Notes: generated from the letters alone by a model not told the origin. DNA of 64,000 bases from VAXT01 sp963728535 (GCA_963728535.1 CAVSKK010000001.1:1240001-1304000); one strand, 5' to 3'; counted from the first letter of the stretch, positions 51,158 to 62,178 are shown. Made by a program: numbers and translations.

Positions 51158-52144
51158 ATGACCGCCAAGAACACACTCCACGACGACCTCGCAGGGGCCT
51201 ACGGCAGACATCTGGAACGGCGCCGTGCCCAGCGACGCAAGCTTCGCACCGCGGCAATTGTCTGCGTGTCTGCGCTCGTCGTCACGGGCGCCGCTCTGGG
51301 TACGGCGACGCTCCTCGGCTGGCCCGCCCCCGAGCACGTGAAGAAGGAGCTCGCCGCGGTCGATCGTGGGCTCCCCGAGGACCTGCGCCTGAACCCGGAC
51401 GTCGAGCACGCAAGCGCAGTGGCTTCGGACGGATCCTCGACGCTGTATGCGGCGTCGCTCAAGGACGGCGGCCGCTGTACCGAGCTCGTGACTCCAGGCG
51501 ATCGCGGACGGGGCGCCACGTGCTCGACCGGGGCCGACCAGGTCTCGCGTCCGATCGACGTCGCGGTCCCCTCCGACGAAGAGGCGGGAGACGAAGACCC
51601 GGTGATCTTTGCCGGCAGGTTGAACGCTCCCGAGGGAGCAGAGCTCGAGATCGCCTACGCGGACGAGGGGGTTGATCCGATCCCGCTCGGCGACGACCGC
51701 TACTTCGTGTTCGAGGTCCCTGGAGAGCGCCGCGCCTCGGCGCGCGCCTTCGGGTTCCGCTTGATCGCGCGCGACGACGGAGGCTCGATCATCGCGACAA
51801 CGTCCGTCCCCGCCGACTGGGACGACCCGGCCGTTCCGGACGAGGCCGCTCCGCTGTTCGTCAGCACCCGCTCGGACGAGTCGGACTTGACGAAGGTCTA
51901 CGGCATCGAGGGGCACGTGAGCGCCGAGGGCGCCGCCTCGCTCGAGCTCGACTACGGCGAGGGTGACCGGGTGCCGATCGCAATCGAGCCGGACGGGAGC
52001 TTCGAGTACACCGTCCCGCAGGATCGAGTGGGCGACTTCATGCAGCCGCGGCTGCTCGTCGCCCGCGATCGGGCGGGAACCGCGATCGTCTCGAGACCCG
52101 TCGCCGCCGTCGCCTGGTGGCGTGGCCGCGAGCGCGATCGCTAG
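51158..52144 (+). CDS. Single-pass membrane protein divergent from the ECF sigma factor
   Basis: The 328-aa protein starts at ATG 51158 with AGAGGAGAG just upstream. It has a short basic cytoplasmic part (about 1-32, HDDLAGAYGRHLERRRAQRRK), a membrane helix (LRTAAIVCVSALVVTGAALGTATLLG) and an extracellular domain of about 270 residues. The outside part contains two repeats of a beta-sandwich-like segment (ADEGVDPIPLGDDRYFVFEVP and LDYGEGDRVPIAIEPDGSFEYTVP). The layout is that of an anti-sigma or sensor protein, but no zinc-anti-sigma motif is visible. The role is inferred from position only. It overlaps the convergent protease gene by 4 bp. Confidence 0.8.
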   Translation: MTAKNTLHDDLAGAYGRHLERRRAQRRKLRTAAIVCVSALVVTGAALGTATLLGWPAPEHVKKELAAVDRGLPEDLRLNPDVEHASAVASDGSSTLYAASLKDGGRCTELVTPGDRGRGATCSTGADQVSRPIDVAVPSDEEAGDEDPVIFAGRLNAPEGAELEIAYADEGVDPIPLGDDRYFVFEVPGERRASARAFGFRLIARDDGGSIIATTSVPADWDDPAVPDEAAPLFVSTRSDESDLTKVYGIEGHVSAEGAASLELDYGEGDRVPIAIEPDGSFEYTVPQDRVGDFMQPRLLVARDRAGTAIVSRPVAAVAWWRGRERDR

Positions 52145-55100
52145 TTACCTTTGCCGACCACCAGGTTGACCCTGAAGTTGCGAGCACGCACCACGCCTCC
52201 GCGCGGGGTCTGACGGACGACCCGGCCAACCCGTCTCGAGCGGGCTCGGCGCACTCTGCCGACGCGGCAGCGCCGTGCCCGGATTCGTGCTCGGGCCCGA
52301 CCGAGCGTCAGACCGATCACGTTCGGCACTCGACAGCGCACCCGCGGCGGTGGTGGTGGTGGAGGCGGAGGTGGCGGTGGCGGTGGTGGTGGCGGCGGCG
52401 GTGGAGGCGGGGGTGGTGGAGGTGGAGGCGGCGGTGGTGGTGGAGGCGGTGGCGGTGGAGGCGGCCCACCAGTGGTGATCGTGAAGTTCACGTTCGAGAC
52501 GTCGAAGAAGACGTTGCCGACGGCCTCGATCTTCACGCGAGCGGTAGTCGTCGGCACGTTCGGGATCGTCACGGTCTGCGAGCCGTCGTTTGCGGTACTG
52601 GCCGCGAGCACATGCGGGTAGGTGAGGCCGCCGTCCGTCGAGAGGCTGATCTTCACGTTCGACGCGCTGGTCGGAGGAATGTCGGTGTTGGCCTTGTTCC
52701 ACGTGACCGTTTGCACCGAACCGCCGGGATAGACGACCCCGCTGTTCGGCGAGGTCACGAGGAACGGACCGGCGTTGTCCGCGAGCGTCAACGTCAGGTC
52801 GGCGCTGCTGTTGCCGCCACCCGCCGGGTTGAGGTCGCGCGCTGTGAAGCGGAAGTGCAGCGCCGCCGGCGCGTAGTCGGAGGTCGGCAGGAATTCGGAG
52901 AAGCACTCCTTGGTCGGAATCGACACCGGTGGCGCAATCGGGCCTGACGCGCAGGCACCCGTATCCGCATTCGTGTTGTTGCTCAGGACCTGCTCCAGAT
53001 CCGGGAACACCCGCGTCGGGCTCGTCGTGACGTGGTTCTCGTTCGGCGAGTTGTAGAGGAGAGTGTCCTCTTCGCTCACCGGCGCCGACTTCGGGAACAT
53101 CGCGAAGAGGGGGCCATTCACCTTCACGTTGAAAAGCAGCGACATCCCCGCCCCGGTGCCGATGTCGTTCTGCTCCCACGCGTACAGGATGGTGTCGCCG
53201 TCCGCGTCCGTTGCGCTCCCGGTGAGCGCAAAGGGCGTCCGCAGCGGAATCGTGGAACCGGCCGGCACGGTGACGACCGGAGCGGAGTTGCCGGTCGCCG
53301 TGACGCTGCCCTGGTTGTCCACGGGGCCGCCCTTGTCGGTCTCGCCCGCGAAGCCGGAAGCACCGGAGGTGAAGTCCTGCACCCCGATCAGCACCGGGTT
53401 GTTGATGAATGCAAGGGTGCCCGAGTACGTGACCTGGAAGCCCGTGTTGTCGAACGACCCCCCGCCGAAGCCGGCGACAGTGGCGAGGCCGCCCGCCGGA
53501 AGCAGGGGCAGCAGCGCGAGACGGATGTCGTCCGCCGTGTAGTTGACGCCGTTCGTAATCGGAGCAGAGACGTTGCCGTCGTAGTTGAGCCTGAACGAGT
53601 CGCTCGGCCCACCGTGGTTCGTCTCCTGGACGGAAGTGAAGCAGCTGCCGCAGCCGCGCTCGACTATCTCGAGGCTGGGAACATCGAGGCCCGCAGACGC
53701 TCCGGTGTAGGTGACCGTGAAACCCGTCGCCGCGGCGCCGGTCACCGTCGCCGTACCCGGGAAGCCGGCGATCGCATTGATTGCGGCGGTCAGGTTCGCG
53801 CTCGAGTACGGGATCCCGCTGCCGCCGATGAGGGCAGAGTCATTGCCGCCGATGCGTACACGGAACGCCGAGAAGTACGCTGCCGACCCACCGCCTGAGT
53901 CCGCCAGCTCGCTCGCGATCGTGTATTGGAACGTCCTCGCCGACGGGACTGCGGTGATCGGGAACGTGCCGTTGTAGCCTCCGACGCCGACGCCCGAGAT
54001 CGTGACGACGTCGCCCACGGATCGATTGTGCACGGCGGTCGTCCTGATCGTTGCGGTCGTTCCCGAAGAGCTTGCTCCCGAGACGGCGGGCGTGACCGTT
54101 CCGCTGCCGGAAACCGGGAGCCCGGTCACCGCGCTCGTGTACTGGAACGACCTCGTCGTCGGAACCGCCGTGACCGTGAACGTGCCGTTGTAGCCCGCAT
54201 TGCCGACTCCGGTAATCGTGACGACGTCACCGACCTGGAGGGAGTGCGGCGACCCGGTCGCGATCGTGACGATGTTGCCGTTCTCCTCGGCACCCCCGCG
54301 GGACGTCGAGCTCGGCGGCGGGTTGATGCTGACTGTCAGGGGGGCGATGCCTACGACGGGCCCGTAGCCTTGTCCGAACGTGACGACCTGAACCTCGTTG
54401 CCCCCGCCGAAGTGGCGAAGCGAGACCGTCTGCACCTCGCTGATCGGCGACTGATTCGACGAGACGTAAGCCGTGATCTCCTGCTGGCTGCGCTGCGAGA
54501 AGTACCCGTCGCTGTGCGGCTGCTCGTCGTCCGTCAGGCAGATGCCGGCATAGGCCATGATCGACTGGCCGCTGCCCGGCTCGACGGAGGTCGGACCGCT
54601 TCGATTGCCGCCGGAGCAATTGAGCTGGTTGCCGTTGAACGTGTGGTTGCCGGAGAACTGGTGGCCCATCTCGTGGGCGACGTAGTCGACGGCGAAGAAG
54701 TCGCCGACCGGTGTCGGGACACCCGTACAGCCACCCGCCTTGTTCGAGCGGCCGACCACGCCGAGATTGGCAACGCCGCCGCCGGGCTGACCCAGAGCGA
54801 GGTGGCCGATGTCGTAGCTCGATGCTCCGATGATCTGCCCGATCACGTAGCGCGCGCGGCTGATGCTCGTACAGCCGGTGACCTGGGCCTGGGTGAAGCA
54901 GCCCGCGCTGCCGCATGGCCCGTTGGGGGCAACCGCTGTGCCGTAGTCGTTGAGGTTGAGGAGATCGTTGTTCGCGATCAATTGCAGGCGGATCGTGAGG
55001 TCGTCCTCGTAGATCTGCGTCAGACGGTTCACGAGCGCGACCTTGGCTGCGGTCACGAACTGCGGCCCGCCGTGGTACGTGGAGTAGCCCGGGTCCGTGA

Positions 55101-55821
55101 TCAGCGCCAACCGATAGGTCCGGAGCTCTTCGCCTGTGGATTGCGGGCCGCTCTCGTCGACCGAGAGCCCGGCCGAGCCGGAGTCATGCTCGATAAACGC
55201 ACCGTTCGTGTTCTTCGCATCCCGACCGTAGTAGCTCGCATAGACGCCTCGATCTCGGCCGACGTAGTACGGATCGATGTACCAGGCGCCGCGCGCCGAA
55301 CGGACCGAGACCCGGAAGCCGAGGGGAGTCAAATCGGCGTGGATCGACGCGGTCGGGTCCGTGATCCCTCGCCCGCTGTACGTCTTGATCCCGGGATGGA
55401 GCCTCGCGAGGCCTGGCGCCATGACAGCGGACTCCTGGAGGGCGAAGCTGCGGAATGAGCCGTTCGGCGCCGGGAGCTTGACGACGAGAGGGTTGGTGCG
55501 AGCCGCGACCGTCCGCTCGCGAGGCGCGAGAGCCAGTACGGACTTCAGGCGATCGGTCTCCAACGTGAGCGTGCGGAAGGCCCGTGCGTGGACCGCAACT
55601 CGCGATCCGCGTGCCGGCTGCGGCCTTGCGGCGTTCGCCCAGAAGCTTTTCGTTCTGTGCGCGTCCTCGAGGGAGCGCAGTTGCCCCGCCGCTTGAGCAG
55701 GGGCAGGTGCCGAGACCGTCGCCGCCGTAACGGCCACTGCGAGGACGAGCCCGAACACCAGGCCGAGCGTCGCGAAGCTCCCTCGCCGCGAGCGGCGTCG
55801 ATCGTCGTTCGAGCGCAACAT
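52141..55821 (-). CDS. Giant secreted M12B-type metalloprotease with polyproline linker and basic PASTA tag
   Basis: The 1226-aa protein starts at ATG 55821 after AAGGGGGAGA. It has a signal peptide (ATLGLVFGLVLAVAVTAATVSAPAPAQA), a propeptide (to about 180) and a reprolysin-like catalytic domain with the zinc motif HEMGHQFSGNHTF and Met-turn SIMAYAGIC. Two related repeats follow (HSLQVGDVVTITGVGNAGYNGTFTVTAVP and HNRSVGDVVTISGVGVGGYNGTFPITAVP), then further beta domains and a region with VYPGGSVQTVTWNKANTDIPP and VKISLSTDGGLTYP. A polyproline linker of about 41 residues leads to the PASTA tag (CRVPNVIGLTLGRARA, CRVGRVRRARS, VVRQTPRGG, VNLVVGKGN). It should act on proteins outside the cell while held at the wall. 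Confidence 0.88.
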   Translation of the reverse strand: MLRSNDDRRRSRRGSFATLGLVFGLVLAVAVTAATVSAPAPAQAAGQLRSLEDAHRTKSFWANAARPQPARGSRVAVHARAFRTLTLETDRLKSVLALAPRERTVAARTNPLVVKLPAPNGSFRSFALQESAVMAPGLARLHPGIKTYSGRGITDPTASIHADLTPLGFRVSVRSARGAWYIDPYYVGRDRGVYASYYGRDAKNTNGAFIEHDSGSAGLSVDESGPQSTGEELRTYRLALITDPGYSTYHGGPQFVTAAKVALVNRLTQIYEDDLTIRLQLIANNDLLNLNDYGTAVAPNGPCGSAGCFTQAQVTGCTSISRARYVIGQIIGASSYDIGHLALGQPGGGVANLGVVGRSNKAGGCTGVPTPVGDFFAVDYVAHEMGHQFSGNHTFNGNQLNCSGGNRSGPTSVEPGSGQSIMAYAGICLTDDEQPHSDGYFSQRSQQEITAYVSSNQSPISEVQTVSLRHFGGGNEVQVVTFGQGYGPVVGIAPLTVSINPPPSSTSRGGAEENGNIVTIATGSPHSLQVGDVVTITGVGNAGYNGTFTVTAVPTTRSFQYTSAVTGLPVSGSGTVTPAVSGASSSGTTATIRTTAVHNRSVGDVVTISGVGVGGYNGTFPITAVPSARTFQYTIASELADSGGGSAAYFSAFRVRIGGNDSALIGGSGIPYSSANLTAAINAIAGFPGTATVTGAAATGFTVTYTGASAGLDVPSLEIVERGCGSCFTSVQETNHGGPSDSFRLNYDGNVSAPITNGVNYTADDIRLALLPLLPAGGLATVAGFGGGSFDNTGFQVTYSGTLAFINNPVLIGVQDFTSGASGFAGETDKGGPVDNQGSVTATGNSAPVVTVPAGSTIPLRTPFALTGSATDADGDTILYAWEQNDIGTGAGMSLLFNVKVNGPLFAMFPKSAPVSEEDTLLYNSPNENHVTTSPTRVFPDLEQVLSNNTNADTGACASGPIAPPVSIPTKECFSEFLPTSDYAPAALHFRFTARDLNPAGGGNSSADLTLTLADNAGPFLVTSPNSGVVYPGGSVQTVTWNKANTDIPPTSASNVKISLSTDGGLTYPHVLAASTANDGSQTVTIPNVPTTTARVKIEAVGNVFFDVSNVNFTITTGGPPPPPPPPPPPPPPPPPPPPPPPPPPPPPPPPPPPPPPPPRVRCRVPNVIGLTLGRARARIRARRCRVGRVRRARSRRVGRVVRQTPRGGVVRARNFRVNLVVGKGN

Positions 55822-55901
55822 CTTCTCCCCCTTTGCCTCTTGCCTGACTTCCTAGAGTGTAGGACGGTTCGCGCTGCGCTCAAAACGCCGCGACGGAGCA
55901 A

Positions 55902-56942
55902 ATGGCGATGACAGAAGTCCGGACCCTCACCCAGCGCGAGCTGAACCGTGCCTTGCTCGCGCGCCAGTTGCTGCTCGAGCGCGCGAAGACGCCAATCCCG
56001 AAGGCGCTCGACCGGATCGGCGGGATTCAAGCGCAGTACGCGCCCTCGATGTACGTCGGGCTCTGGTCGCGGCTCGAAGGCTTCGAGCGCGAGCAGCTCA
56101 CGCGCGCGCTCGAGCGTGGCACCGTCGTCCAGGGAACCCTCATGCGCGCGACGATTCACCTCGTCTCGAAAGCGGACTACTGGCCGTTCGCAGCCGGCAT
56201 CCGCAAGGACCAGCGCGAGTGGCGGCTGCGCGTCTACGGCAGGGGGACTGACCCACGCGAGCTGATCGCCGATGCCCGCAAGGTGAGGCGGGCCATGCGC
56301 GGGAAGTCGCTCCGTCGCGCCGAGCTCGAGGAGGTTCTCGGCAAGCGCCTCGGCCTGAGCGGCCTGGCTCTCGATCTCGTGCGCGTTCCACCGGCCGGGA
56401 CGTGGGAGCGCCGGCGCGCCGACATCTATGCCCTTGCCGAGGATTGGGTCGGCCCGCCGAGCGCGACGGCAGCGCAAGGTGTCGAGCTGCTCGTCCGCCG
56501 CTACCTCCAGGGATTCGGCCCGGCGTCCGCGAAGGACATCGCCGGCTGGGCAGGGCTCAACGTCGCGACGATCCGGCCGGCACTCGACAACCTGTCCCTG
56601 CGGCGCTTCCGCGACGAACAGGGCAAGGAGCTCGTCGACCTCCCGCGCGCCCCGCTGCCCGATCCCGAGACCCCCGCCCCACCCCGCTTCCTACCGGTCT
56701 GGGACGCGACGCTGCTCGTCCACGCACGGCGCACCGGAATCCTTCCCGAGCAGCACCGGGCTCGCGTCTTCAACGTCAAGACCCCCCAATCCCTGAACAC
56801 GTTCCTCGTCGACGGGCAGGTCGCGGGCACGTGGCGCCACGAGCAGGGCCGCATCGAGCTCGAACCGTTCGGTCGCCTCCCGAAGCAGGCCCGTGCAGAG
56901 TTGAACGAGGAGGCGGAGCGGCTAGCCGCGTTCCATGCGTAG
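55902..56942 (+). CDS. AlkZ-family winged-helix DNA glycosylase-like protein
   Basis: The 346-aa protein matches the HTH_42/AlkZ family: LNRALLARQLLLERAKTPIPKALDRIGGIQAQYAPSMYVGLWSRLEGF, VVQGTLMRATIHLVSKADYWPF, RRYLQGFGPASAKDIAGWAGLNVATIRPALDNL and FLPVWDATLLVHARRTGILPEQHRARVFN. Studied members unhook DNA crosslinks or bulky adducts through a QxQ motif; here the equivalent is GIQAQ, so activity is plausible. It overlaps the convergent gntR end by 21 bp. Confidence 0.88.
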   Translation: MAMTEVRTLTQRELNRALLARQLLLERAKTPIPKALDRIGGIQAQYAPSMYVGLWSRLEGFEREQLTRALERGTVVQGTLMRATIHLVSKADYWPFAAGIRKDQREWRLRVYGRGTDPRELIADARKVRRAMRGKSLRRAELEEVLGKRLGLSGLALDLVRVPPAGTWERRRADIYALAEDWVGPPSATAAQGVELLVRRYLQGFGPASAKDIAGWAGLNVATIRPALDNLSLRRFRDEQGKELVDLPRAPLPDPETPAPPRFLPVWDATLLVHARRTGILPEQHRARVFNVKTPQSLNTFLVDGQVAGTWRHEQGRIELEPFGRLPKQARAELNEEAERLAAFHA

Positions 56943-57649
56943 ATGCCGCTCGCCGTTTCCGAGCCGCTCGAGGACGTGCGTGAGCAGCTCGAACGAGTGC
57001 ATGACGTGCTCCCGCGCCAGCATCCTCGCTCCTGGAGGGTTGCCGGCCCGTAACGCCGCGATGATCGCCTTGTGCTCGAAGTCGTTCCGCTCGTAGAGCG
57101 CATCGGTCTCCGAGCCGCCCGGCGCCCAGACCGCATGGCCCGAGAAGGAGCGCCGTGCGCTCTTGGCCAGTCGTTCGATCAGCGGCGACTCGGCGACGCG
57201 GTAGATGACGTCGTGGAAGCCGTGGTTCGCGAGCACCCAGTCGTGCGTCAGCCGCCAGCGGTCGACGCCCTCGCGTGGCCGCGCGCGCAATGCCTGCGTG
57301 GCGGCGCTGAACGCCTCCTCGGCCGCGTCGAGCTCGTCCAGCTCCGTGTCGGTGAACTTGGGCGCGGCGATCTCCGTGGCCAGCGACTCGAGCTCCGCGC
57401 GGACGAGGAACGCCTCCCGGAGCTCCTGCGCCGTGATCGTGCGGACGCGAACGCCGCGGTTGGGGATGAACGAGACGAGTCCGAGGGCGGCGAGCCGGCG
57501 CAGGGCCTCCCGCACCGGCGTTCGGCTGACGTCGAACCGCTCCGAGACCTCCTCCTGGCGAAGGACTTGGCCCGGCTCGAGCGCTCCGGAGACGATCTCC
57601 TCCTCGAGCACGAGGGCGATCTCGTCTGCCTTCGTGCGTTCGAGCGTCG

Positions 57650-57653
<4 letters not shown>
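56922..57653 (-). CDS. GntR/FadR-family (FCD domain) regulator of the glyoxylate operon
   Basis: The 243-aa protein starts at ATG 57653 in an ATGA overlap with the aceB stop. The N-terminal winged helix is EEIVSGALEPGQVLRQEEVSERFDVSRTPVREALRRLAALGLV. The C-terminal FCD domain has ELREAFLVRAELESLATEIAAPKF, HDWVLANHGFHDVIYR and DFEHKAIIAALRAGNPPGARMLAREHV, with conserved Asp/His metal or acid ligand positions. As third gene of aceA-aceB-gntR it probably senses a carboxylate and controls the operon through the GGATCC-centred palindromes upstream of aceA. Confidence 0.9.
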
Positions 57654-59172
<1,519 letters not shown>

Positions 59173-59176
<4 letters not shown>

Positions 59177-60459
59177 GGCGTGAATTGCGCTTCTTCGGTC
59201 GACCCCGCGAGCGCGAGCGTCGAGCTCTCGCCGAGCGCCTGGAGCAGGGCGTCGAAGTAGCCGGCGCCGACCTCGCGCTGGTGACGAGACGCGGTGTACC
59301 CGTGCTCCTCGAGCTCGAACTCGCGCTCCTGAAGGGCGACGTAGGAGGTCATCCCGTTACGCGCGTACCCGTGCGCAAGCTCGAAGAGCGAGGCGTTCAG
59401 CGCGTGGAAGCCGGCCAGCGTCACGAACTGGAAGCGGTAGCCGAGCGCACAGAGCTCGTCCTGGAAGGAAGCGATCTGAGCGTCGTCGAGCTGACTGCGC
59501 CAGTTGAACGAGGGCGAGCAGTTGTAGGCGAGGAGCTTGCCGGGGAAGCGCTCGTGGATCGCCTGGGCGAACTCGCGAGCCTCGCCCATGTCCGGCGTCG
59601 AGGTCTCGAACCAGAGGATGTCCGCATACGGCGCGTAGGCCAGCGACCGCGCAATGACCGGCTCGAGGCCGTCCCGGATGCGGAAAAAGCCCTCGGGCGT
59701 CCGCTCGCCGGTCAGGAACTCTTGGTCGGCCGTGTCGACGTCGCTCGTCAGAAGCGTTGCGCTCAGCGCATCGGTGCGCGCGACGAGCACCGTGGGCACG
59801 CCGGCGACGTCGGCGGCGAGACGGGCGGCCGTCAGCGTCCGGACGAACTGGCGCGTCGGCACGAGCACCTTGCCCCCGAGGTGACCGCATTTCTTCTCCG
59901 CGGCGAGCTGGTCCTCGTAGTGGACGCCCGCGGCGCCGGACTCGATCATCCCGCGCATCAGCTCGTAGGCCTGGAGCGGGCCGCCGAAGCCCGCCTCGGC
60001 GTCGGCCAGGATCGGCAGCATCCAGTCGACCTCGTTGCCTTCGACGGCCTCGACCTGGATCGCGCGCAAGAGCGCGTTGTTGAGCCGCCGAACGAGCGCG
60101 GGCGCGCTGTCCGCCGGATAGAGGCTCTGATCGGGATAGGTCTGGCCGGAGAGGTTCGCGTCGGCGGCGACTTGCCAGCCCGACAGGTAGATCGCCTTCA
60201 GTCCCGCTTTGGCCATCTGCACCGCCTGGCCGCCGGTCATCGCGCCGAGCGCCGCGACGTGCTCGTCGCCTTCGAGCAAGTGCCAGAGCCGCTCGGCGCC
60301 CAGCTGCGCGAGCGTGTGTTCGACCCGCACCGGCCCGCGAAGCCGCTCGACGTCCTCAGCGGTGTAGGGGCGCTCGATGCCCCGCCAGCGGGGGCTCGTC
60401 GCCCAGTCTGCGAGGGGTGCCTTACCGTTCGGCGACTTGCCGTTTCCTGACGCGGTCAT
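59173..60459 (-). CDS. aceA: Isocitrate lyase
   Basis: Isocitrate lyase splits isocitrate into succinate and glyoxylate. The 428-aa protein starts at ATG 60459 with AGGAGG 6 nt upstream; a longer ORF to 60522 lacks a ribosome site. Family features include ALGAMTGGQAVQMAKAGLKAIYLSGWQVAADAN, WMLPILADAEAGFGG, HYEDQLAAEKKCGHLGGKVLVPT (catalytic KKCGH), ARTDALSA and YNCSPSFNW. Together with aceB and the GntR gene it forms a self-contained acetate/fatty-acid growth operon. Confidence 0.97.
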
Positions 60460-60604
60460 GAGTGGCCTCCTAGTCGGTGTCGTGGTCGCGCTCGCAAGCC
60501 TCCGGGCACGTGCACTCGGCAAGCTCTGCTGTGCTGAGGCACCGCTCTTCGGACGACCGGCTGCGCTCGTTCTCAGCCACTCTTGGCGCTGCGGTGAGGG
60601 TTGT

Positions 60605-60684
60605 GGATCCGAGATCGGTCATTTGGGATCCCAAATAGGCTAACACCTAGCACCGGACAGACCTAATCGGAGATCTTGGATCCA
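60605..60684. promoter_or_regulatory. Cluster of three GGATCC-centred operator candidates upstream of aceA
   Basis: ATTTGGGATCCCAAAT (60621-60636) is a perfect 16-bp palindrome. Two related sites flank it: a GTGGATCCG core (GGATCC 60605-60610) and TTGGATCCAG (TGGATCCA 60677-60684). The spacing between centres is about 21 and 52 bp. They lie 145-225 bp before the aceA ATG, in the same region as the end of the MBL gene. GntR/FadR regulators bind short palindromes, and the gntR gene is in this operon, so it is the likely binder. Confidence 0.65.
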
Positions 60685-60694
60685 GGAAGGCTGT

Positions 60695-61354
60695 TTAGGG
60701 TCTGATGACCTTGGAGCCGCCGACGATCGCCTCGCGGCCGCCCGCGAACCGCACGAGCGCCTTGCCCTTGCCGTCGTAGTCGGGCGACCAGACGACGACC
60801 ACGGCTTCCTCGCCGTCGACTGTGCACGGCTCGTCGCCCTCCGGGTCGGCGCCGCGCCAGACCCGGACGAACGGGTTCTCCTCCCATTCGCGCCCGATCG
60901 TCGTTTCGTCGGTGTGGCCGGGTAGGACGCGCATCTCCGACGGGAGCTTCATCAGCACGTCCATCACGGAGCGCCGGATGGCCGGCACGTCGCTTCCCCC
61001 GCCGACTGCGTCCTTGAAGAGGATGTCGCCCGAGAAGCAGAGCTCGCCGTTCACGACGAACGCGAGGTGGTCTTCCGAGTGGCCCGGGGTCGGCAGCGCC
61101 TCGACGTGGAGCCCGCCAACCTCCAGTGGGCCCGTGACGACCTCGACTCCGAGCTCGTTCTCGTGCGCGACGTGATCGTGATGCCCGTGGGTTCGCAGCA
61201 CGTGGCGCGGGTCGACGCTCCAGGTGCGAGCGAGCTCGACCAAGGGCTCCATGGGAGGACCGGAATCGACGAAGACACCCGTCCCGCCTTCCTCGTCCGC
61301 AACGAGGTAGGCATTCGACAACCAGCTCGGCTCCATGCTTCGTTCGGTGAGCAT
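60695..61354 (-). CDS. MBL-fold metallo-hydrolase (glyoxalase II-like)
   Basis: The 219-aa protein has the metallo-beta-lactamase motifs RTHGHHDHVAHENE (HxHxDH), TPGHSEDHLAFVVNGELCFSGDILFKDAVGG and LPGHTDETTIGREWEENPF. It may hydrolyse S-lactoylglutathione-like thioesters; the small-thiol partner in actinobacteria would be mycothiol or bacillithiol. The C-terminal extra domain (about 170-219) is unassigned. It is divergent from pspA across 39 bp. Confidence 0.9.
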   Translation of the reverse strand: MLTERSMEPSWLSNAYLVADEEGGTGVFVDSGPPMEPLVELARTWSVDPRHVLRTHGHHDHVAHENELGVEVVTGPLEVGGLHVEALPTPGHSEDHLAFVVNGELCFSGDILFKDAVGGGSDVPAIRRSVMDVLMKLPSEMRVLPGHTDETTIGREWEENPFVRVWRGADPEGDEPCTVDGEEAVVVVWSPDYDGKGKALVRFAGGREAIVGGSKVIRP

Positions 61355-61393
61355 CGGTGGATAGGCTACTTCGACATCGACGAGGAGGACAGT

Positions 61394-62125
61394 GTGGCAG
61401 GGCTGATGGAACGCACGATGACGATTATCAAGGCCAAGTGGAACAAGGTCCTGAACAAGGCGGAGAACCCGAACGAGACGCTCGACTACTCCTACGAGAA
61501 GCAGCTCGAGCTACTCCAGAACGTCAAGCGCGGCGTCGCCGACGTCGTCACGGCCAAGAAACGGCTCCAGCTTCAAGCGGACAAGCTCGAGGCGAGCGTT
61601 CCGAAGCTCGAGTCGCAGGCACGCGAGGCGCTCGGTGCGGGCCGCGAGGATCTGGCCCGGTTGGCGCTCGAGCGCAAGACGGCTGCCCAGACCCAGCTTC
61701 AGGATCTCGATCGCCAGGTGGGCGACCTCGAAGCCCAACAAGAGAAGCTCGTGGCGAACGAGAAGACGCTCTCCGCGAAGATCGAGTCGTTTCGGAGCGA
61801 GAAAGAGGTCATCAAGGCGCAGTACTCGGCCGCCGAGGCCTCGGTGCGGATCGGCGAGGCGTCGACCGGGATCGGCGACCAGATGGCCGATACGGGCCAA
61901 GCAATCTCTCGCGCCCGCGACAAGACAGAAGAGATGCAGGCACGCGCCTCCGCGATGGACGAGCTCATCGCCGGCGGCACGCTCGAGGACTTCACGTCCG
62001 GCGGCGACACGCAGCTCGACCGTGAGCTCGCCCAGTTGACCTCGAAGTCGAAGGTCGACGACGAGCTCGAGAAGATGAAGGCCGAGATCGGCTCCGGTTC
62101 CGAGACCAAGGAGCTCCCGCAGTAG
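61394..62125 (+). CDS. pspA: PspA/IM30 membrane-stress protein
   Basis: PspA oligomers protect and repair the cytoplasmic membrane. The 243-aa protein starts at GTG 61394 (GAGGAGG 5 nt upstream). It has an amphipathic N-terminus (MERTMTIIKAKWNKVLNKAENPNETLDYSYEKQ) and a long coiled-coil with PspA pattern (ARLALERKTAAQTQLQDLDRQVGDLEAQQEKL). Related bacterial sets place pspA next to pspAB and htpX, and here those two lie 1 kb downstream on the other strand. A bicupin gene follows, and the TAG stop overlaps the start of that frame. Confidence 0.94.
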   Translation: MAGLMERTMTIIKAKWNKVLNKAENPNETLDYSYEKQLELLQNVKRGVADVVTAKKRLQLQADKLEASVPKLESQAREALGAGREDLARLALERKTAAQTQLQDLDRQVGDLEAQQEKLVANEKTLSAKIESFRSEKEVIKAQYSAAEASVRIGEASTGIGDQMADTGQAISRARDKTEEMQARASAMDELIAGGTLEDFTSGGDTQLDRELAQLTSKSKVDDELEKMKAEIGSGSETKELPQ

Positions 62126-62178
62126 AACACGTCGCGCATTGGGACGACGTCGAGCCTGCTCGCCGCGAGAAGGGCGAG

